DNA of 64,000 nt. It comes from Morganella morganii H1r (GTDB taxonomy: Bacteria; Pseudomonadota; Gammaproteobacteria; Enterobacterales; Enterobacteriaceae). The stretch spans positions 124,001-188,000 of the forward strand of contig NZ_AYMP01000014.1 in the NCBI RefSeq assembly GCF_000633515.1, in the 5' to 3' direction. Made by a program: the position numbers and the translations under genes. Shown one piece after another: positions 41,767 through 51,881 of the stretch (its first letter is position 1; every line of letters begins with the position of its first letter). Under the pieces are notes generated by a model that searched no databases, was not told the origin of the DNA, and worked only from the letters and a program-made list of their open reading frames with translations.

Positions 41767-42969
41767 ATGAGTGTGATAATCACCGGGGGCGGAATGACCG
41801 GCGCAACACTGGCGCTGGCGCTTTCCCGCCTCAGTCACGGCAGGCTTCCCGTTGCACTGGCGGAAGCCAGATTACCGGATGATCACCATCCGGGGTTTGA
41901 TGCGCGGGCGATTGCCCTGGCGTACGGTACCTGTCAGCGGCTGGAAAAAATCGGGCTGTGGTCCGCCCTGAAAGCGCATGCGGCACCGATTACCCGGGTG
42001 CATGTGTCTGATCAGGGACATACCGGCTGTGTGAATATTACCGCCGGTGATTATGATATTGATGCACTCGGACAGGTGATTGAGCTGTATGATGCCGGGC
42101 AAACCTTGTTTGCCGAACTGGCAAAAGCAGAAAATGTCACGCTGTATTGTCCGGACAGCGTAAAAAATATTACCCGCACGATGGATTCGGTCAGTGTTCA
42201 TTTAGACAGCGGCAAAACACTGAACGGTCAGGTTTTGATTGCTGCGGACGGCAGTCACTCTGCGGTCGCGCAACAATGCGGCATGCAGTGGAGCGACACC
42301 CCGTATGAGCAGGTGGCGGTGATTGCCAATGTGATGACAGAGCTGGATCCGCAGGGGCGGGCGTTTGAGCGTTTCACCCCGCAGGGGCCGCTGGCCATGC
42401 TGCCGATGACAGAAGGGCGCAGTTCGCTGGTCTGGTGTCACCGGGCAGAACATGCGGAAGCCGTGCGTGAATGGGATGATGAGACCTTCTGCCGCGAATT
42501 GCAGAAAGCTTTCGGCTGGCAGCTGGGCAAAATCGTCACTGCCGGTGCCCGCCACTGTTATCCGCTGACCCTGAGTGCCGCGCACTCTCAGATTTCCCAC
42601 CGCCTGGCACTGGTGGGTAACGCCTCGCAGACACTCCATCCGATCGCCGGTCAGGGGTTTAACCTGGGCATGCGTGATGTGATAGCACTGGCGGAGGTTA
42701 TCAGTCAGGCGTTTTTATCACAGGAAGATATTGGTCAGTACCGTGTGCTGATGCAGTATCAGGCCGCCCGCGAGGCTGACCGGCAGGCGACAATGACCCT
42801 GACTGACAGCCTGGTGCGCCTTTTCTCCAATCGCTGCTTCCCGCTGGCTGCCGGACGGAATGCCGGTCTGATGGCAATGGAAATGCTGCCGTTTCTGCGT
42901 AACCGGCTGGCAAAACAGACACTCGGCTGGGTCGCGCAGCCGGTTAATACCGCCACGGAAAGAGGATAA
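41767..42969 (+). CDS. ubiH: 2-octaprenyl-6-methoxyphenol hydroxylase
   Basis: UbiH is a flavin monooxygenase of ubiquinone synthesis. The 400-residue product has the FAD GxGxxG motif near the N-terminus (IITGGGMTGATLALALS) and the second FAD motif NASQTLHPIAGQGFNLGMRD, which in UbiH has Asn where most relatives have Asp. It lies between pepP and ubiI with gaps of three bases on each side, so the genes form one operon. Confidence 0.96.
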   Translation: MSVIITGGGMTGATLALALSRLSHGRLPVALAEARLPDDHHPGFDARAIALAYGTCQRLEKIGLWSALKAHAAPITRVHVSDQGHTGCVNITAGDYDIDALGQVIELYDAGQTLFAELAKAENVTLYCPDSVKNITRTMDSVSVHLDSGKTLNGQVLIAADGSHSAVAQQCGMQWSDTPYEQVAVIANVMTELDPQGRAFERFTPQGPLAMLPMTEGRSSLVWCHRAEHAEAVREWDDETFCRELQKAFGWQLGKIVTAGARHCYPLTLSAAHSQISHRLALVGNASQTLHPIAGQGFNLGMRDVIALAEVISQAFLSQEDIGQYRVLMQYQAAREADRQATMTLTDSLVRLFSNRCFPLAAGRNAGLMAMEMLPFLRNRLAKQTLGWVAQPVNTATERG

Positions 42970-42972
42970 ACA

Positions 42973-44208
42973 ATGCAGTCATATGATGTGGTAATTGCCG
43001 GTGGCGGCATGGTCGGGCTGGCACTGGCCTGTGGTCTGCACGGCTGCGGGCTGCGTATTGCCGTGATTGAAAAGCAGGCTCCGGATACCCGTTTTGATCC
43101 GCAGGCGCCGTTTGCTGTCCGGGTCTCGGCTATCAACAGTGCCAGTGAGCGCTTACTGGGGCGGTTGGGTGTCTGGCAGGATATTCTGACAAAACGCGCG
43201 GCACCGTATCAGGGCATGGAAGTGTGGGATAACGACAGCTTTGGCCGTATCGCGTTCAGCGCGGCGGAAGCCCATTGTGAACACCTCGGCCATATCATTG
43301 AGAATGATGTGGTCCGCAACGCGCTCTGGGAGCGGGTGCAGACACTGTCTGATGTGACGCTGCTCACCGGCACACAAATCCGTCAGGTGGTGTGGGGCGA
43401 AAACGATGCCTTTATCACCCTGGAAAATGACGATATGCTCACGACCCGCCTGGTGGCGGGGGCCGACGGGGCAAATTCCTGGCTGCGCCAGCATGCGGAT
43501 ATCCCGGTCTCGTTTTGGGATTATGAACACCACGCGCTGGTCGCCACTATCCGCACAGAGCTGCCGCATGAGAATGTGGCGCGTCAGGTTTTCCACGGCG
43601 ACGGCATTCTGGCATTTCTGCCGCTGCCGGATGCTCATCACTGCTCAATTGTCTGGTCTCTGCCCGGACTGACAGCACAGCACTGTCTGGATCTGGATGA
43701 GGCTGCGTTTAACCATAAACTGGCAGCGGCGTTTGATATGCGTCTCGGGCTGTGTGAAGTGGTCAGTGAGCGGCGGGCGATCCCGCTGACCGGGCGCTAT
43801 GCCCGTCAGTTTGCCGCACCGCGTCTGGCGCTGCTGGGCGATGCCGCCCATACCATTCATCCGCTGGCCGGACAGGGGGTTAACCTCGGTTTTATGGATG
43901 TGGCGGAACTGATTGGCGAAATCCGCCGTCTGACCGCGGAGGGCAAAGATATCGGCAACTATTTCTGGCTGCGCCGTTTTGAGCGCCGCCGCAAGCAGAG
44001 TGCCGCAATGATGCTGGCCGGGATGCAGGGCTTCCGTGAACTGTTCGACGGCAACAATCCGGTGAAAAAACTGGTCCGTGATATCGGTCTGGTGCTGGCG
44101 GACACACTGCCGGGCGTAAAACCGGCGCTGCTGCGCCATGCCCGCGGACTGAGTGATATGCCGGACTGGCTGCGTGAACCGAAACCGGCATCAGCTGAAA
44201 AAATCTAA
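42973..44208 (+). CDS. ubiI: FAD-dependent 2-octaprenylphenol hydroxylase
   Basis: UbiI (VisC) hydroxylates C5 in ubiquinone synthesis. The 411-residue product has the FAD motif VVIAGGGMVGLALACGL at the N-terminus, the DG motif VAGADGANSWLR in the middle, and LLGDAAHTIHPLAGQGVNLGFMD near residue 290-312. The C-terminal tail is about ten residues longer than E. coli. It ends the pepP-ubiH-ubiI operon; a large palindrome follows before gcvT. Confidence 0.95.
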   Translation: MQSYDVVIAGGGMVGLALACGLHGCGLRIAVIEKQAPDTRFDPQAPFAVRVSAINSASERLLGRLGVWQDILTKRAAPYQGMEVWDNDSFGRIAFSAAEAHCEHLGHIIENDVVRNALWERVQTLSDVTLLTGTQIRQVVWGENDAFITLENDDMLTTRLVAGADGANSWLRQHADIPVSFWDYEHHALVATIRTELPHENVARQVFHGDGILAFLPLPDAHHCSIVWSLPGLTAQHCLDLDEAAFNHKLAAAFDMRLGLCEVVSERRAIPLTGRYARQFAAPRLALLGDAAHTIHPLAGQGVNLGFMDVAELIGEIRRLTAEGKDIGNYFWLRRFERRRKQSAAMMLAGMQGFRELFDGNNPVKKLVRDIGLVLADTLPGVKPALLRHARGLSDMPDWLREPKPASAEKI

Positions 44209-44513
44209 TTTAATGGTCTTTTTCACATTAGTTTTATTCATAATGCACTAAAATTTAACCGGTCGATCCGGCCGGTGTTTTAGTGCATTCCCGCCGCTTA
44301 ATTCAAAACTATCACCTGTTAATGCTTTTTTGCGTCTCAGGGCTCAGAATGGCAGATGAAAAATCTGCATACTGACGGCTCGTATTTTTCCGTCCGCGTA
44401 CACGGTCACAATTTTTTCTTATGGTTACGTTTGTGATTCGGTGATAACGTCAGGAAAAGGGTATCGTTTGCGCGGTACACGCTGCGCACTATGTCTGACT
44501 GAAAGGGGATAGA
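44209..44513. other. Intergenic region between ubiI and gcvT
   Basis: About 305 bases with no supported gene. It holds the inverted repeat at 44243-44288 and must hold the gcv promoter, which in E. coli is controlled by GcvA, Lrp and PurR. I found no glycine riboswitch pattern. Only the Shine-Dalgarno AAGGGGA before gcvT is clear. Confidence 0.5.
44243..44288. repeat. Nested inverted repeat after ubiI
   Basis: ATGCACTAAAA and TTTTAGTGCAT are perfect 11-base complements at the ends, with an inner ACCGG/CCGGT pair and a short loop. The U run is within the stem, as in some bidirectional terminators. It lies 34 bases after the ubiI stop. Confidence 0.7.
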
Positions 44514-45608
44514 ATGGCACAACACACACCACTGTCCGGTGAGCACGTTGCCTGCGGGGCAAAAATGGTGGATTTCCACGGCTGGATGATGCCGCTGCAC
44601 TACGGCTCCCAGATCGAAGAGCACCACAATGTCCGCAATGACGCCGGTATGTTCGATGTTTCCCATATGACAATCGTGGACTTTCATGGTCCGCAATGTC
44701 AGCAGTTCCTCCGTTATCTTCTCGCCAATGATGTGGCAAAACTCACCGAAAAAGGCAAAGCACTGTATACCGGGATGCTCAATGCGTCCGGCGGTGTGAT
44801 CGACGATCTTATCGTCTATTACTTTGCGGATGACTTTTACCGGCTGGTGGTGAACTCCGCCACCCGCGAAAAAGATCTGGCGTGGATTGACGAACATCGC
44901 AAAAACTTTGCGGTTGAGATGACAGTCCGTGATGATTTGGCGATGATTGCTGTTCAGGGGCCGCATGCCAAAGAAAAAGTCGCGACACTGCTGACTGCGG
45001 AACAAAAAGCGGCTGTTGCCGGGATGAAACCGTTTTACGGCGTGCAGAGCGGGGATTATTTCATTGCCACCACCGGGTACACCGGCGAGGAAGGTTATGA
45101 AATCGCGCTGCCCGCAGAGCAGGCTGCTGACCTGTGGAAAAAACTGCTGGCCGCCGGAGTAAAACCGGCAGGGTTAGGGGCGCGGGATACTTTACGCCTT
45201 GAGGCAGGCATGAATCTTTACAGCCGGGAGATGGACGAAACCGTCAATCCGCTGGCGGCGAATATGGGCTGGACCATTGCCTGGCAGCCGGAAGACCGGA
45301 AATTTATCGGCCGTGAGGCACTGGAAAAATTCCGCCGCGACGGCACTGAAAAACAGGTCGGACTGGTGATGCGCGAAAAAGGCGTACTGCGGGCCGGCAT
45401 GGAAGTCCGCTTTACTGATGAGCTCGGCAAATTACAGACCGGCGTTATCACCAGCGGAACCTTCTCCCCGTCACTGGGGTTCAGTATCGCGCTGGCCCGC
45501 GTCCCGCAGGGGATCGGAAATACCGCTATTGTACAGGTGCGTAACCGTGAAGTGCCTGTTGAGGTCGTGAAACCGGGGTTTGTCCGTAACGGCAAAGCAC
45601 TGGTCTGA
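44514..45608 (+). CDS. gcvT: Glycine cleavage system T protein (aminomethyltransferase)
   Basis: GcvT transfers the aminomethyl carbon from GcvH to tetrahydrofolate, releasing ammonia. The 364-residue product has the N-terminal [20 protein letters not shown] segment, the MFDVSHM motif, the conserved [11 protein letters not shown] motif and the [14 protein letters not shown] motif of the folate site. It opens the gcvT-gcvH-gcvP group, with gcvH 55 bases downstream. ygfZ, a distant paralogue, is encoded a few kilobases away. Confidence 0.97.
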   Translation: MAQHTPLSGEHVACGAKMVDFHGWMMPLHYGSQIEEHHNVRNDAGMFDVSHMTIVDFHGPQCQQFLRYLLANDVAKLTEKGKALYTGMLNASGGVIDDLIVYYFADDFYRLVVNSATREKDLAWIDEHRKNFAVEMTVRDDLAMIAVQGPHAKEKVATLLTAEQKAAVAGMKPFYGVQSGDYFIATTGYTGEEGYEIALPAEQAADLWKKLLAAGVKPAGLGARDTLRLEAGMNLYSREMDETVNPLAANMGWTIAWQPEDRKFIGREALEKFRRDGTEKQVGLVMREKGVLRAGMEVRFTDELGKLQTGVITSGTFSPSLGFSIALARVPQGIGNTAIVQVRNREVPVEVVKPGFVRNGKALV

Positions 45609-45663
45609 ACATCCGTATTTTATTGTTAAATTTTGAGAAACCCGATAACAGGAGCCGTTGGCG

Positions 45664-46059
45664 ATGAGTAATATACCTGAGAATCTGAAATATACAGAAG
45701 ATCACGAGTGGGTTCGCCATGAGAGTGGTGATGAGTATGTGGCAGGGATCACTGATTACGCGCAGGAATTGCTGGGCGATGTGGTTTTTGTTGAATTACC
45801 GGAAGTGGGTGATGAAATCACGTTTGGTGAGGCATTCGGTACCGTTGAGTCGGTAAAAGCGGCATCTGACCTGTATGCGCCGGTGACCGGCACCGTTATC
45901 GCCGTGAACGAAGCACTGGAAGACAGCCCGGAACTGGTCAACAGCGAGCCGTATGAAGGCGGCTGGATGATCCGCATTAAAATCGCGGATCCGGATGAGT
46001 TTGCCGGTCTGATGGACGCAGCCAAATACGCAGAACTGCAGGCTGAAGAACAAGACTGA
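45664..46059 (+). CDS. gcvH: Glycine cleavage system H protein
   Basis: GcvH is the lipoyl carrier that shuttles the aminomethyl group among P, T and L proteins. The 131-residue product has the lipoyl lysine Lys65 in [14 protein letters not shown] and the [16 protein letters not shown] block. I start at the ATG at 45664 with AGGAG upstream; a TTG two codons earlier is not needed. Lpd, encoded at about 27 kb, supplies the L protein. An intrinsic terminator lies between this gene and gcvP. Confidence 0.96.
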   Translation: MSNIPENLKYTEDHEWVRHESGDEYVAGITDYAQELLGDVVFVELPEVGDEITFGEAFGTVESVKAASDLYAPVTGTVIAVNEALEDSPELVNSEPYEGGWMIRIKIADPDEFAGLMDAAKYAELQAEEQD

Positions 46060-46070
46060 CGGATTGCGGA

Positions 46071-46101
46071 ACCCTGTTTGTGAGCAAACAGGGTTTTTTT
46101 T
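46071..46101 (+). terminator. Intrinsic terminator between gcvH and gcvP
   Basis: ACCCTGTTTG and CAAACAGGGT make a perfect 10-bp stem with a TGAG loop, followed by about eight T. It begins 12 bases after the gcvH stop, inside what is normally one operon, so it probably lowers gcvP expression relative to gcvT and gcvH. Confidence 0.9.
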
Positions 46102-46143
46102 CGGGTTTTTATTGAATCAGACAATGTCAGGAACCGGAGAACA

Positions 46144-49020
46144 ATGACTCAAACGTTAACTCAGCTTGAAAATCGCGGCGAATTTATCCGCCGTCATATC
46201 GGCGCATCCCCTGAACAGCAGCTGCATATGCTGAAAACAGTCGGTGCGGCGTCACTCGAAGATCTCACCCGTCATATTGTCCCGGACGATATTCAGCTGG
46301 ATATCCCGCCTGCGGTCGGTGAAGGGGCAACAGAACAGGATGCGCTGGCAGAACTGAAAACCATTGCCGGGCTGAATCAGCAATTTACCTCTTACATTGG
46401 TCAGGGCTATGCACCGACCATTCTGCCGCCGGTAATTTTACGCAATCTGCTGGAAAATCCGGGCTGGTATACCGCGTATACGCCGTATCAGCCGGAAATC
46501 TCCCAGGGTCGCCTGGAAGCACTGCTGAATTTCCAGCAGGTGACTATCGACCTGACCGGTCTGGAGCTGGCATCTGCTTCACTGCTGGATGAAGCGACCG
46601 CAGCAGCGGAAGCGATGGCGATGGCAAAACGTGTCAGTAAAAAGAAAAATGCCAGCCGCTTTTTTATTGCGGATGACGTGCATCCGCAAACCCTGGATGT
46701 GATCCGCACCCGCGCTGAATATTTCGGTTTTGAACTGATTATCGATAGTGCGGAAAAAGCCCTTGATTACGATGATGTGTTTGGTGTGCTGTTGCAGCAG
46801 ACCGGTACCGGCGGGCAGATCCATGATTACCGTGACTTACTGGCACAGTTACATCAGCGTCAGGTGATCACCAGTGTGGCAGCCGATATTATGGCGCTGG
46901 TCCTGCTGGAAGCACCGGGTAAACAGGGTGCGGATATCGTCTTCGGCTCAGCCCAGCGTTTTGGTGTGCCGATGGGTTACGGCGGCCCGCATGCTGCCTT
47001 TTTTGCCTGCCGTGATGCTTACAAACGCGCCATGCCGGGCCGTCTTATCGGGGTATCTATTGATGCCGCCGGTAACCGCGCACTGCGCCTGGCGCTGCAA
47101 ACCCGCGAACAGCATATCCGCCGTGAAAAAGCGAACTCCAATATCTGTACTTCTCAGGTTCTGCTGGCAAATATCGCCGGGATGTATGCGGTCTACCACG
47201 GGCCGGAAGGTCTGAAACGGATTGCCGGTCGCATTCATCGTCTGACCGATATTCTGGCGAAAGCGCTGACAAATGCGGGTCTGCGTCTGCGCAATACCAC
47301 CTGGTTTGATACCCTGACGATTGAAGTGCAGGACAAAGCTGCCGTTCTGGCCCGTGCCAAAGCGGCGCGCATTAACCTGCGTACCGATCTGCCGGGTGCC
47401 GTTGCGGTCACCCTGAGCGAAACCACGCAGCGTGAATGTCTGGAAACTCTGTACGCCGTACTGACCGGACAGGAAGCTCAGTGGGATATTGATGCGCTGG
47501 ATGCACAGGTTGCCGCTTCTTCTGAATCCATTCCTGCCGCGCTGCGCCGCGAAGGGGAGATTCTGAAGCACCCGAACTTCCGCAGCTACCACAGCGAAAC
47601 GGATATGATGCGCTACCTGCACAGCCTGGCCCGCAAAGACCTGGCGCTGGATCAGGCGATGATCCCGCTCGGCTCCTGCACCATGAAACTGAATGCGGCA
47701 GCGGAGATGATCCCGATCACCTGGCCGGAATTCGGTAATATGCACCCATTCTGCCCGCCGGAGCAGGCTCAGGGCTATCATGTGATGATAGAACAGCTCT
47801 CCCGCTGGCTGGTGCTGCTGACCGGTTATGACGCCATGTGTATGCAGCCGAACTCCGGCGCACAGGGCGAATATGCCGGGCTGGTGACTATCCGCCGCTA
47901 TCAGGAAAGCAAAGGCGAAGGGCACCGCACTATCTGTCTGATCCCGCAGTCTGCTCACGGTACGAACCCGGCCTCAGCCAATATGGCGGGGATGGAGGTC
48001 GTGGTGGTGGCCTGTGATGAAGACGGTAATATTGACCTGGCGGATTTACGGGCGAAAGCAGAACAGCACAGTGAAAATCTGTCCTGTGTGATGATCACCT
48101 ATCCGTCCACCCACGGGGTGTATGAAGAAGGTGTGCGGGAAGTCTGTGATATCATTCATGAATTCGGCGGCCAGGTGTATCTGGACGGCGCGAACATGAA
48201 CGCCCAGGTTGGTGTGACCACACCGGGCTTTATCGGCGCGGATGTTTCTCACCTTAATCTGCACAAAACCTTCAGTATTCCGCACGGCGGCGGCGGACCG
48301 GGCATGGGGCCGATTGGTGTGAAAAAACACCTCGCACCGTTTGTGCCGGGGCACACTATTGTCACTTCTGAGCTGCTGACCTCTCAGGGCGCGGTATCCG
48401 CCGCACCGTTCGGCAGTGCCTCCATTCTGCCGATCAGCTGGATGTATATCCGCATGATGGGTGCGCAGGGGCTGCGTCAGGCCAGTCAGGTAGCGATCCT
48501 GAATGCCAACTATATCGCAGCACGGCTGAAATCCGCTTACGATGTGCTTTATACCGGCCGTAACGGCTATGTGGCACATGAATGTATTCTGGATATCCGT
48601 CCGCTGAAAGCGAAGTTTGGTATCACCGAGATGGATATTGCCAAGCGTCTGATTGACTACGGCTTCCATGCACCGACCATGTCGTTCCCGGTTGCCGGCA
48701 CACTGATGGTCGAGCCGACAGAATCCGAAAGTCAGACGGAGCTGGATCGCTTTATTGATGCCATGCTGGGTATACGTGCGGAAATGGAGCGGGTCGGCAG
48801 CGGTGAATGGACAGCGGAAGATAACCCGCTGGTAAATGCCCCGCATATCCAGACTGAACTGGCAGCGGAGTGGTCACACCCGTACAGCCGTGAAGTGGCG
48901 GTATTCCCGACTCAGGCCACCCGCGACAACAAATACTGGCCGACGGTTAAACGGCTGGATGATGTTTACGGCGACCGTCACCTTCAGTGCTCCTGTGCAC
49001 CGGTGAGTGATTACGAGTAA
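46144..49020 (+). CDS. gcvP: Glycine dehydrogenase (decarboxylating), P protein
   Basis: GcvP is the PLP enzyme that decarboxylates glycine and loads the aminomethyl group on GcvH. The 958-residue protein has the homodimeric form, with both halves fused. The PLP lysine is in [18 protein letters not shown], in the C-terminal half, preceded by the conserved [12 protein letters not shown] segment. CCGGAGA precedes the ATG. It lies 84 bases after gcvH, with a terminator in the gap, so a separate promoter or read-through is needed. Confidence 0.97.
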   Translation: MTQTLTQLENRGEFIRRHIGASPEQQLHMLKTVGAASLEDLTRHIVPDDIQLDIPPAVGEGATEQDALAELKTIAGLNQQFTSYIGQGYAPTILPPVILRNLLENPGWYTAYTPYQPEISQGRLEALLNFQQVTIDLTGLELASASLLDEATAAAEAMAMAKRVSKKKNASRFFIADDVHPQTLDVIRTRAEYFGFELIIDSAEKALDYDDVFGVLLQQTGTGGQIHDYRDLLAQLHQRQVITSVAADIMALVLLEAPGKQGADIVFGSAQRFGVPMGYGGPHAAFFACRDAYKRAMPGRLIGVSIDAAGNRALRLALQTREQHIRREKANSNICTSQVLLANIAGMYAVYHGPEGLKRIAGRIHRLTDILAKALTNAGLRLRNTTWFDTLTIEVQDKAAVLARAKAARINLRTDLPGAVAVTLSETTQRECLETLYAVLTGQEAQWDIDALDAQVAASSESIPAALRREGEILKHPNFRSYHSETDMMRYLHSLARKDLALDQAMIPLGSCTMKLNAAAEMIPITWPEFGNMHPFCPPEQAQGYHVMIEQLSRWLVLLTGYDAMCMQPNSGAQGEYAGLVTIRRYQESKGEGHRTICLIPQSAHGTNPASANMAGMEVVVVACDEDGNIDLADLRAKAEQHSENLSCVMITYPSTHGVYEEGVREVCDIIHEFGGQVYLDGANMNAQVGVTTPGFIGADVSHLNLHKTFSIPHGGGGPGMGPIGVKKHLAPFVPGHTIVTSELLTSQGAVSAAPFGSASILPISWMYIRMMGAQGLRQASQVAILNANYIAARLKSAYDVLYTGRNGYVAHECILDIRPLKAKFGITEMDIAKRLIDYGFHAPTMSFPVAGTLMVEPTESESQTELDRFIDAMLGIRAEMERVGSGEWTAEDNPLVNAPHIQTELAAEWSHPYSREVAVFPTQATRDNKYWPTVKRLDDVYGDRHLQCSCAPVSDYE

Positions 49021-49024
49021 CCGG

Positions 49025-49049
49025 TAAACGATAAACGATAAACGATAAA
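49025..49049 (+). repeat. Short tandem repeat TAAACGA x3
   Basis: Three exact copies of TAAACGA plus a partial fourth lie directly after the gcvP stop and just before the shared terminator. Such a heptamer array can vary in copy number by slippage. It is not in a coding frame. Confidence 0.85.
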
Positions 49050-49052
49050 GAA

Positions 49053-49086
49053 AAGGCCGGTTGTGGTAACACAACCGGCCTTTTTT
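49053..49086. terminator. Bidirectional intrinsic terminator between gcvP and the HD gene
   Basis: AAGGCCGGTTGTG and CACAACCGGCCTT form a 13-bp stem with a GTAA loop and T tracts on both sides when read on either strand. It separates gcvP from the convergent HD-domain gene. Confidence 0.93.
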
Positions 49087-49087
49087 A

Positions 49088-49693
49088 TCAGTGCAGCCAG
49101 CCTTTCTCTTTCGCGGTATCCAGTTCGGCGCGTAACCACGTCCAGAATGCCGGATGCACATCGGCGATAAATTTCGTGCGGTCAATCACCTGTTCCAGTG
49201 AAATATTGTTTTCCACCCAGCTCTGACCCTTATTGTGCAGATTCATCAGCACCGGCATCACGCGGTCGATCATATTGGCGATACGTGCCTCGCGGGTTTC
49301 TGCAGCGTCATACTCATTCCACAGCGTCTGAAACTCATCCGCCTGCGGCTGCGGCAGCAGACCGAAAATCCGTTTTGCGGCAGCCACTTCTTTTTCCGCA
49401 ATCGCTTCACGGGCAGCCAGATCAAAGACCAGCACGTCTCCGGCATCAATTTCCACTACATCATGCAGCAGTGCCATTTTCAGGATGCGCAGCATATCCG
49501 CATCTTCAACATACGGCGCAAACGCCATTGCCGTCATGGCAAAATGCCAGCTGTGTTCAGCGGAGTTTTCCTGACGTTCATTGTTCAGCAGACGGGTTTT
49601 ACGGTAAACGCTTTTGAGCTTATCCAGCTCCATCACAAAGGTGATTAACTGAGAAAAAGGAATGACTTCCTGTGCGGGAACAGCTGATGACAT
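49088..49693 (-). CDS. HD-domain phosphohydrolase, YfbR/HDDC2-like
   Basis: A 201-residue HD-domain protein. The metal-binding residues are visible: His47 in SAEHSWHFA, the His77-Asp78 pair in LLHDVVEIDAGD, and a later Asp in NMIDRVMP. The closest families I know are the 5'-deoxynucleotidases YfbR and HDDC2, which hydrolyse dNMPs, but this is not the E. coli yfbR orthologue by sequence or location. Nucleotidase activity is inference. It is convergent with gcvP and upstream of nothing on its strand; ygfZ is 78 bases away. Confidence 0.8.
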   Translation of the reverse strand: MSSAVPAQEVIPFSQLITFVMELDKLKSVYRKTRLLNNERQENSAEHSWHFAMTAMAFAPYVEDADMLRILKMALLHDVVEIDAGDVLVFDLAAREAIAEKEVAAAKRIFGLLPQPQADEFQTLWNEYDAAETREARIANMIDRVMPVLMNLHNKGQSWVENNISLEQVIDRTKFIADVHPAFWTWLRAELDTAKEKGWLH

Positions 49694-49771
49694 AACAACC
49701 TCAATACGGATTTATACAAAATATCCCCGGCGCAGAGGCAGGGTATCTCTGCGCCCGGGTATGACGGGAAA

Positions 49772-50755
49772 TCAGGCTTCTTCAGTAAAGGAGTACGGCA
49801 GCGGGAAAAGGCTCAGGCGGCTTTCTTCATCTTCACGGATACGGAAGACAGCCTCTTCTTCCGTATCATTGTTCATGACAATCTGCACCAGCACGCGATC
49901 ATCACTCAGGCGGACTGCCGCGAGGATAGTCCCGGTGCGGCGCCAGTTTTCACCTAACTGACGCTCAGCGGCATCACCAGCGACCGGCACATGGCGGCTG
50001 TGGCCGATAAGTGTGAACATAGCGCGTTTGTTGGCACCGCGGAATTTGGCGCGGGCCACCATTTCCTGCCCGGTATAGCAGCCTTTCTTAAAGCAGATAC
50101 CCCGGGGAAGGGATTGCAGGTTTGTTGCCTGCGGCAGAAATTCACTGACGGTTGCCGCATCAATCACGGCGTAACCGGCTTCAATATCCAGCGCCGTCCA
50201 CTGAGTGTCAGACGCATCCGGCAGAGAAAGGGCATCAGATAACACACCGGCCTGCTCAGCGGTTTGGATCAGAATAAAACGCCCCTGCGGCAGCGGCAGG
50301 TACAGCAGTGTGGTGTCATTGCTGCTGACAACCTGAGTGTCCGCATCCGGAACGGCGCTGAAATGCGCCTGTAAGGCGTCTGCCGCTCCGTGACCGGCGA
50401 TCCCGGTCAGGACAGCACTCTCATCAGCGGCAATCGTCACTTTGGAAAATACCGCGTATTTTTTCAGTTCCGCGAGCTGGGTATCCAGCGCACTGCGGCG
50501 GATAAGATAGGCATAACCGTCTTTATAATGAAACAGACGCAGATCACTCCACATCTTTCCTTTGGCATCACAATGGGCACACAGCACATGCTGATCATCA
50601 GCCATAGCGTCGATATCAGCGGTGACCTGTCCCTGAAGATACTTCTGACTGTCCGGGCCGGTGATAGTCACCAGCGCCAGATCGCTGAGAGAAACACGTG
50701 TCAGGGGGAGAGAATCACTCAGTTGCGGGCGTAATGCGGTTGTTTCTGTGTTCAT
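49772..50755 (-). CDS. ygfZ: Folate-binding Fe-S cluster assembly protein YgfZ
   Basis: YgfZ is a tetrahydrofolate-binding protein related to GcvT that supports [4Fe-4S] enzymes such as MiaB. The 327-residue product has the hallmark KGCYTGQEMVAR motif near residue 230 with its reactive cysteine. The ATG is preceded by a weak Shine-Dalgarno. It is divergent from sdhE, as in E. coli, where the two are also neighbours. Confidence 0.95.
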   Translation of the reverse strand: MNTETTALRPQLSDSLPLTRVSLSDLALVTITGPDSQKYLQGQVTADIDAMADDQHVLCAHCDAKGKMWSDLRLFHYKDGYAYLIRRSALDTQLAELKKYAVFSKVTIAADESAVLTGIAGHGAADALQAHFSAVPDADTQVVSSNDTTLLYLPLPQGRFILIQTAEQAGVLSDALSLPDASDTQWTALDIEAGYAVIDAATVSEFLPQATNLQSLPRGICFKKGCYTGQEMVARAKFRGANKRAMFTLIGHSRHVPVAGDAAERQLGENWRRTGTILAAVRLSDDRVLVQIVMNNDTEEEAVFRIREDEESRLSLFPLPYSFTEEA

Positions 50756-51032
50756 GATGTTTTACCTGTCCGGAGAGCTGTGCAATGTATGGTAAAAGAG
50801 ATAACAGACATTGCAAGAGAATATTATTGACCCATTGTGTGATGCGGCGCATGCGGAGTGACAATGAAATCCTCAGCCGCGGATTTCATTTATTTTTCCG
50901 CTTGTGCCGCATTTTTCTCCGGCATGTGCGGCAGACGATTTTCTTTATTGTCAGGGCTTGGTAGGCTACGCTGATATCATCAGTTATGTTTACCGGTCTG
51001 ATAAACCGCTTCTTATTAAAAAGGATATACCG

Positions 51033-51320
51033 GTGTTAGATATTGAAAATAAAGCCCGCATCCACTGGGCCTGCCGTCGCGGCATGCGGGAGCTGGATAT
51101 TGCGATTATGCCGTTCTTTCAGCATGAATATGACACGCTGACCGATGCTCAGAAACAGGACTTTGTGCAGCTGCTGAACTGCCCGGATCCGGATCTGTTT
51201 AACTGGCTGATGAATAAAGGCCGTCCGGATGATGAAGCGCTGTATCAGATCATCCGCCTGATTCAGGAACGTAATCAGGCACGGATGGCAGCACAGAACG
51301 CAGCGTATTATCCGGACTGA
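51033..51320 (+). CDS. sdhE: FAD assembly factor SdhE
   Basis: SdhE promotes covalent FAD attachment to SdhA and FrdA. I start at the GTG at 51033, preceded by AAGGA at eight bases, because [22 protein letters not shown] matches the family; an upstream in-frame start adds 43 residues of no known homology. The 95 residues include the essential RGM(R)E motif at about 16-20 and the [10 protein letters not shown] segment. ygfX follows 148 bases later. Confidence 0.95.
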   Translation: MLDIENKARIHWACRRGMRELDIAIMPFFQHEYDTLTDAQKQDFVQLLNCPDPDLFNWLMNKGRPDDEALYQIIRLIQERNQARMAAQNAAYYPD

Positions 51321-51468
51321 CCGGCAGAGAAAGTCATAACCGGTCACAGTTATTTCATAGGAAACCGGGAAGGAATGCCGTATATTTTCCGGCTGACGGA
51401 TACGGGATAACCGGGTTCTCAGCCGGACAGCGTGTGCTGTCATTGTGTCAGGATACAGGGGGCAGGCC

Positions 51469-51876
51469 GTGGTTTTGTGGAAATCAGTATTACGTGTCTC
51501 ATTTAAGACTCAGGTCTTCTCAACACTGATTTATGGTGCGCTGGCGCTGAGTGTGTTATTTGCGCCCTGGCCCGGCAGAACCTCATTTATCTGGCTGCCG
51601 CTCACATTGCTGCTGATCGCAGGCTGGGGGCGGACACAACATAAAATCAGCAAACGCACCGGTCACGCCAGTCTGCAGAATCAGAACCGGATTTTATGGC
51701 GCAAAAGCGAGTGGGAAATCACCAGACCGCCGTATATCACCCGGCTGGGTATCCGCCTGCATCTGCGCTCACTGACTTCCGGGCGGCAGAAATACCTGTG
51801 GATAGCCTCTGACAGTGTCCCGAAAGAGGCATGGAACAGCCTTAATCAGCTGCTTTTACAGTACCCGGATATCTGA
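51469..51876 (+). CDS. ygfX: YgfX (CptA) family inner membrane protein
   Basis: YgfX is a small inner membrane protein paired with SdhE in enterobacteria. It has been called the toxin CptA and also linked to SdhE function. The 135-residue product from GTG 51469 has the E. coli length and start (MVLWKSVLRVSF), two hydrophobic helices in the first half (about residues 14-55) and a cytoplasmic C-terminal region with WRKSEWEI. Another in-frame start at 51445 is less likely. It overlaps nothing and is convergent with fldB. Confidence 0.9.
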   Translation: MVLWKSVLRVSFKTQVFSTLIYGALALSVLFAPWPGRTSFIWLPLTLLLIAGWGRTQHKISKRTGHASLQNQNRILWRKSEWEITRPPYITRLGIRLHLRSLTSGRQKYLWIASDSVPKEAWNSLNQLLLQYPDI

Positions 51877-51881
51877 TCCGT

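Noticed and set aside
44209..44513. A glycine riboswitch upstream of gcvT
   Set aside because: No tandem aptamer pattern is visible, and enterobacteria control gcv with GcvA, Lrp and PurR.
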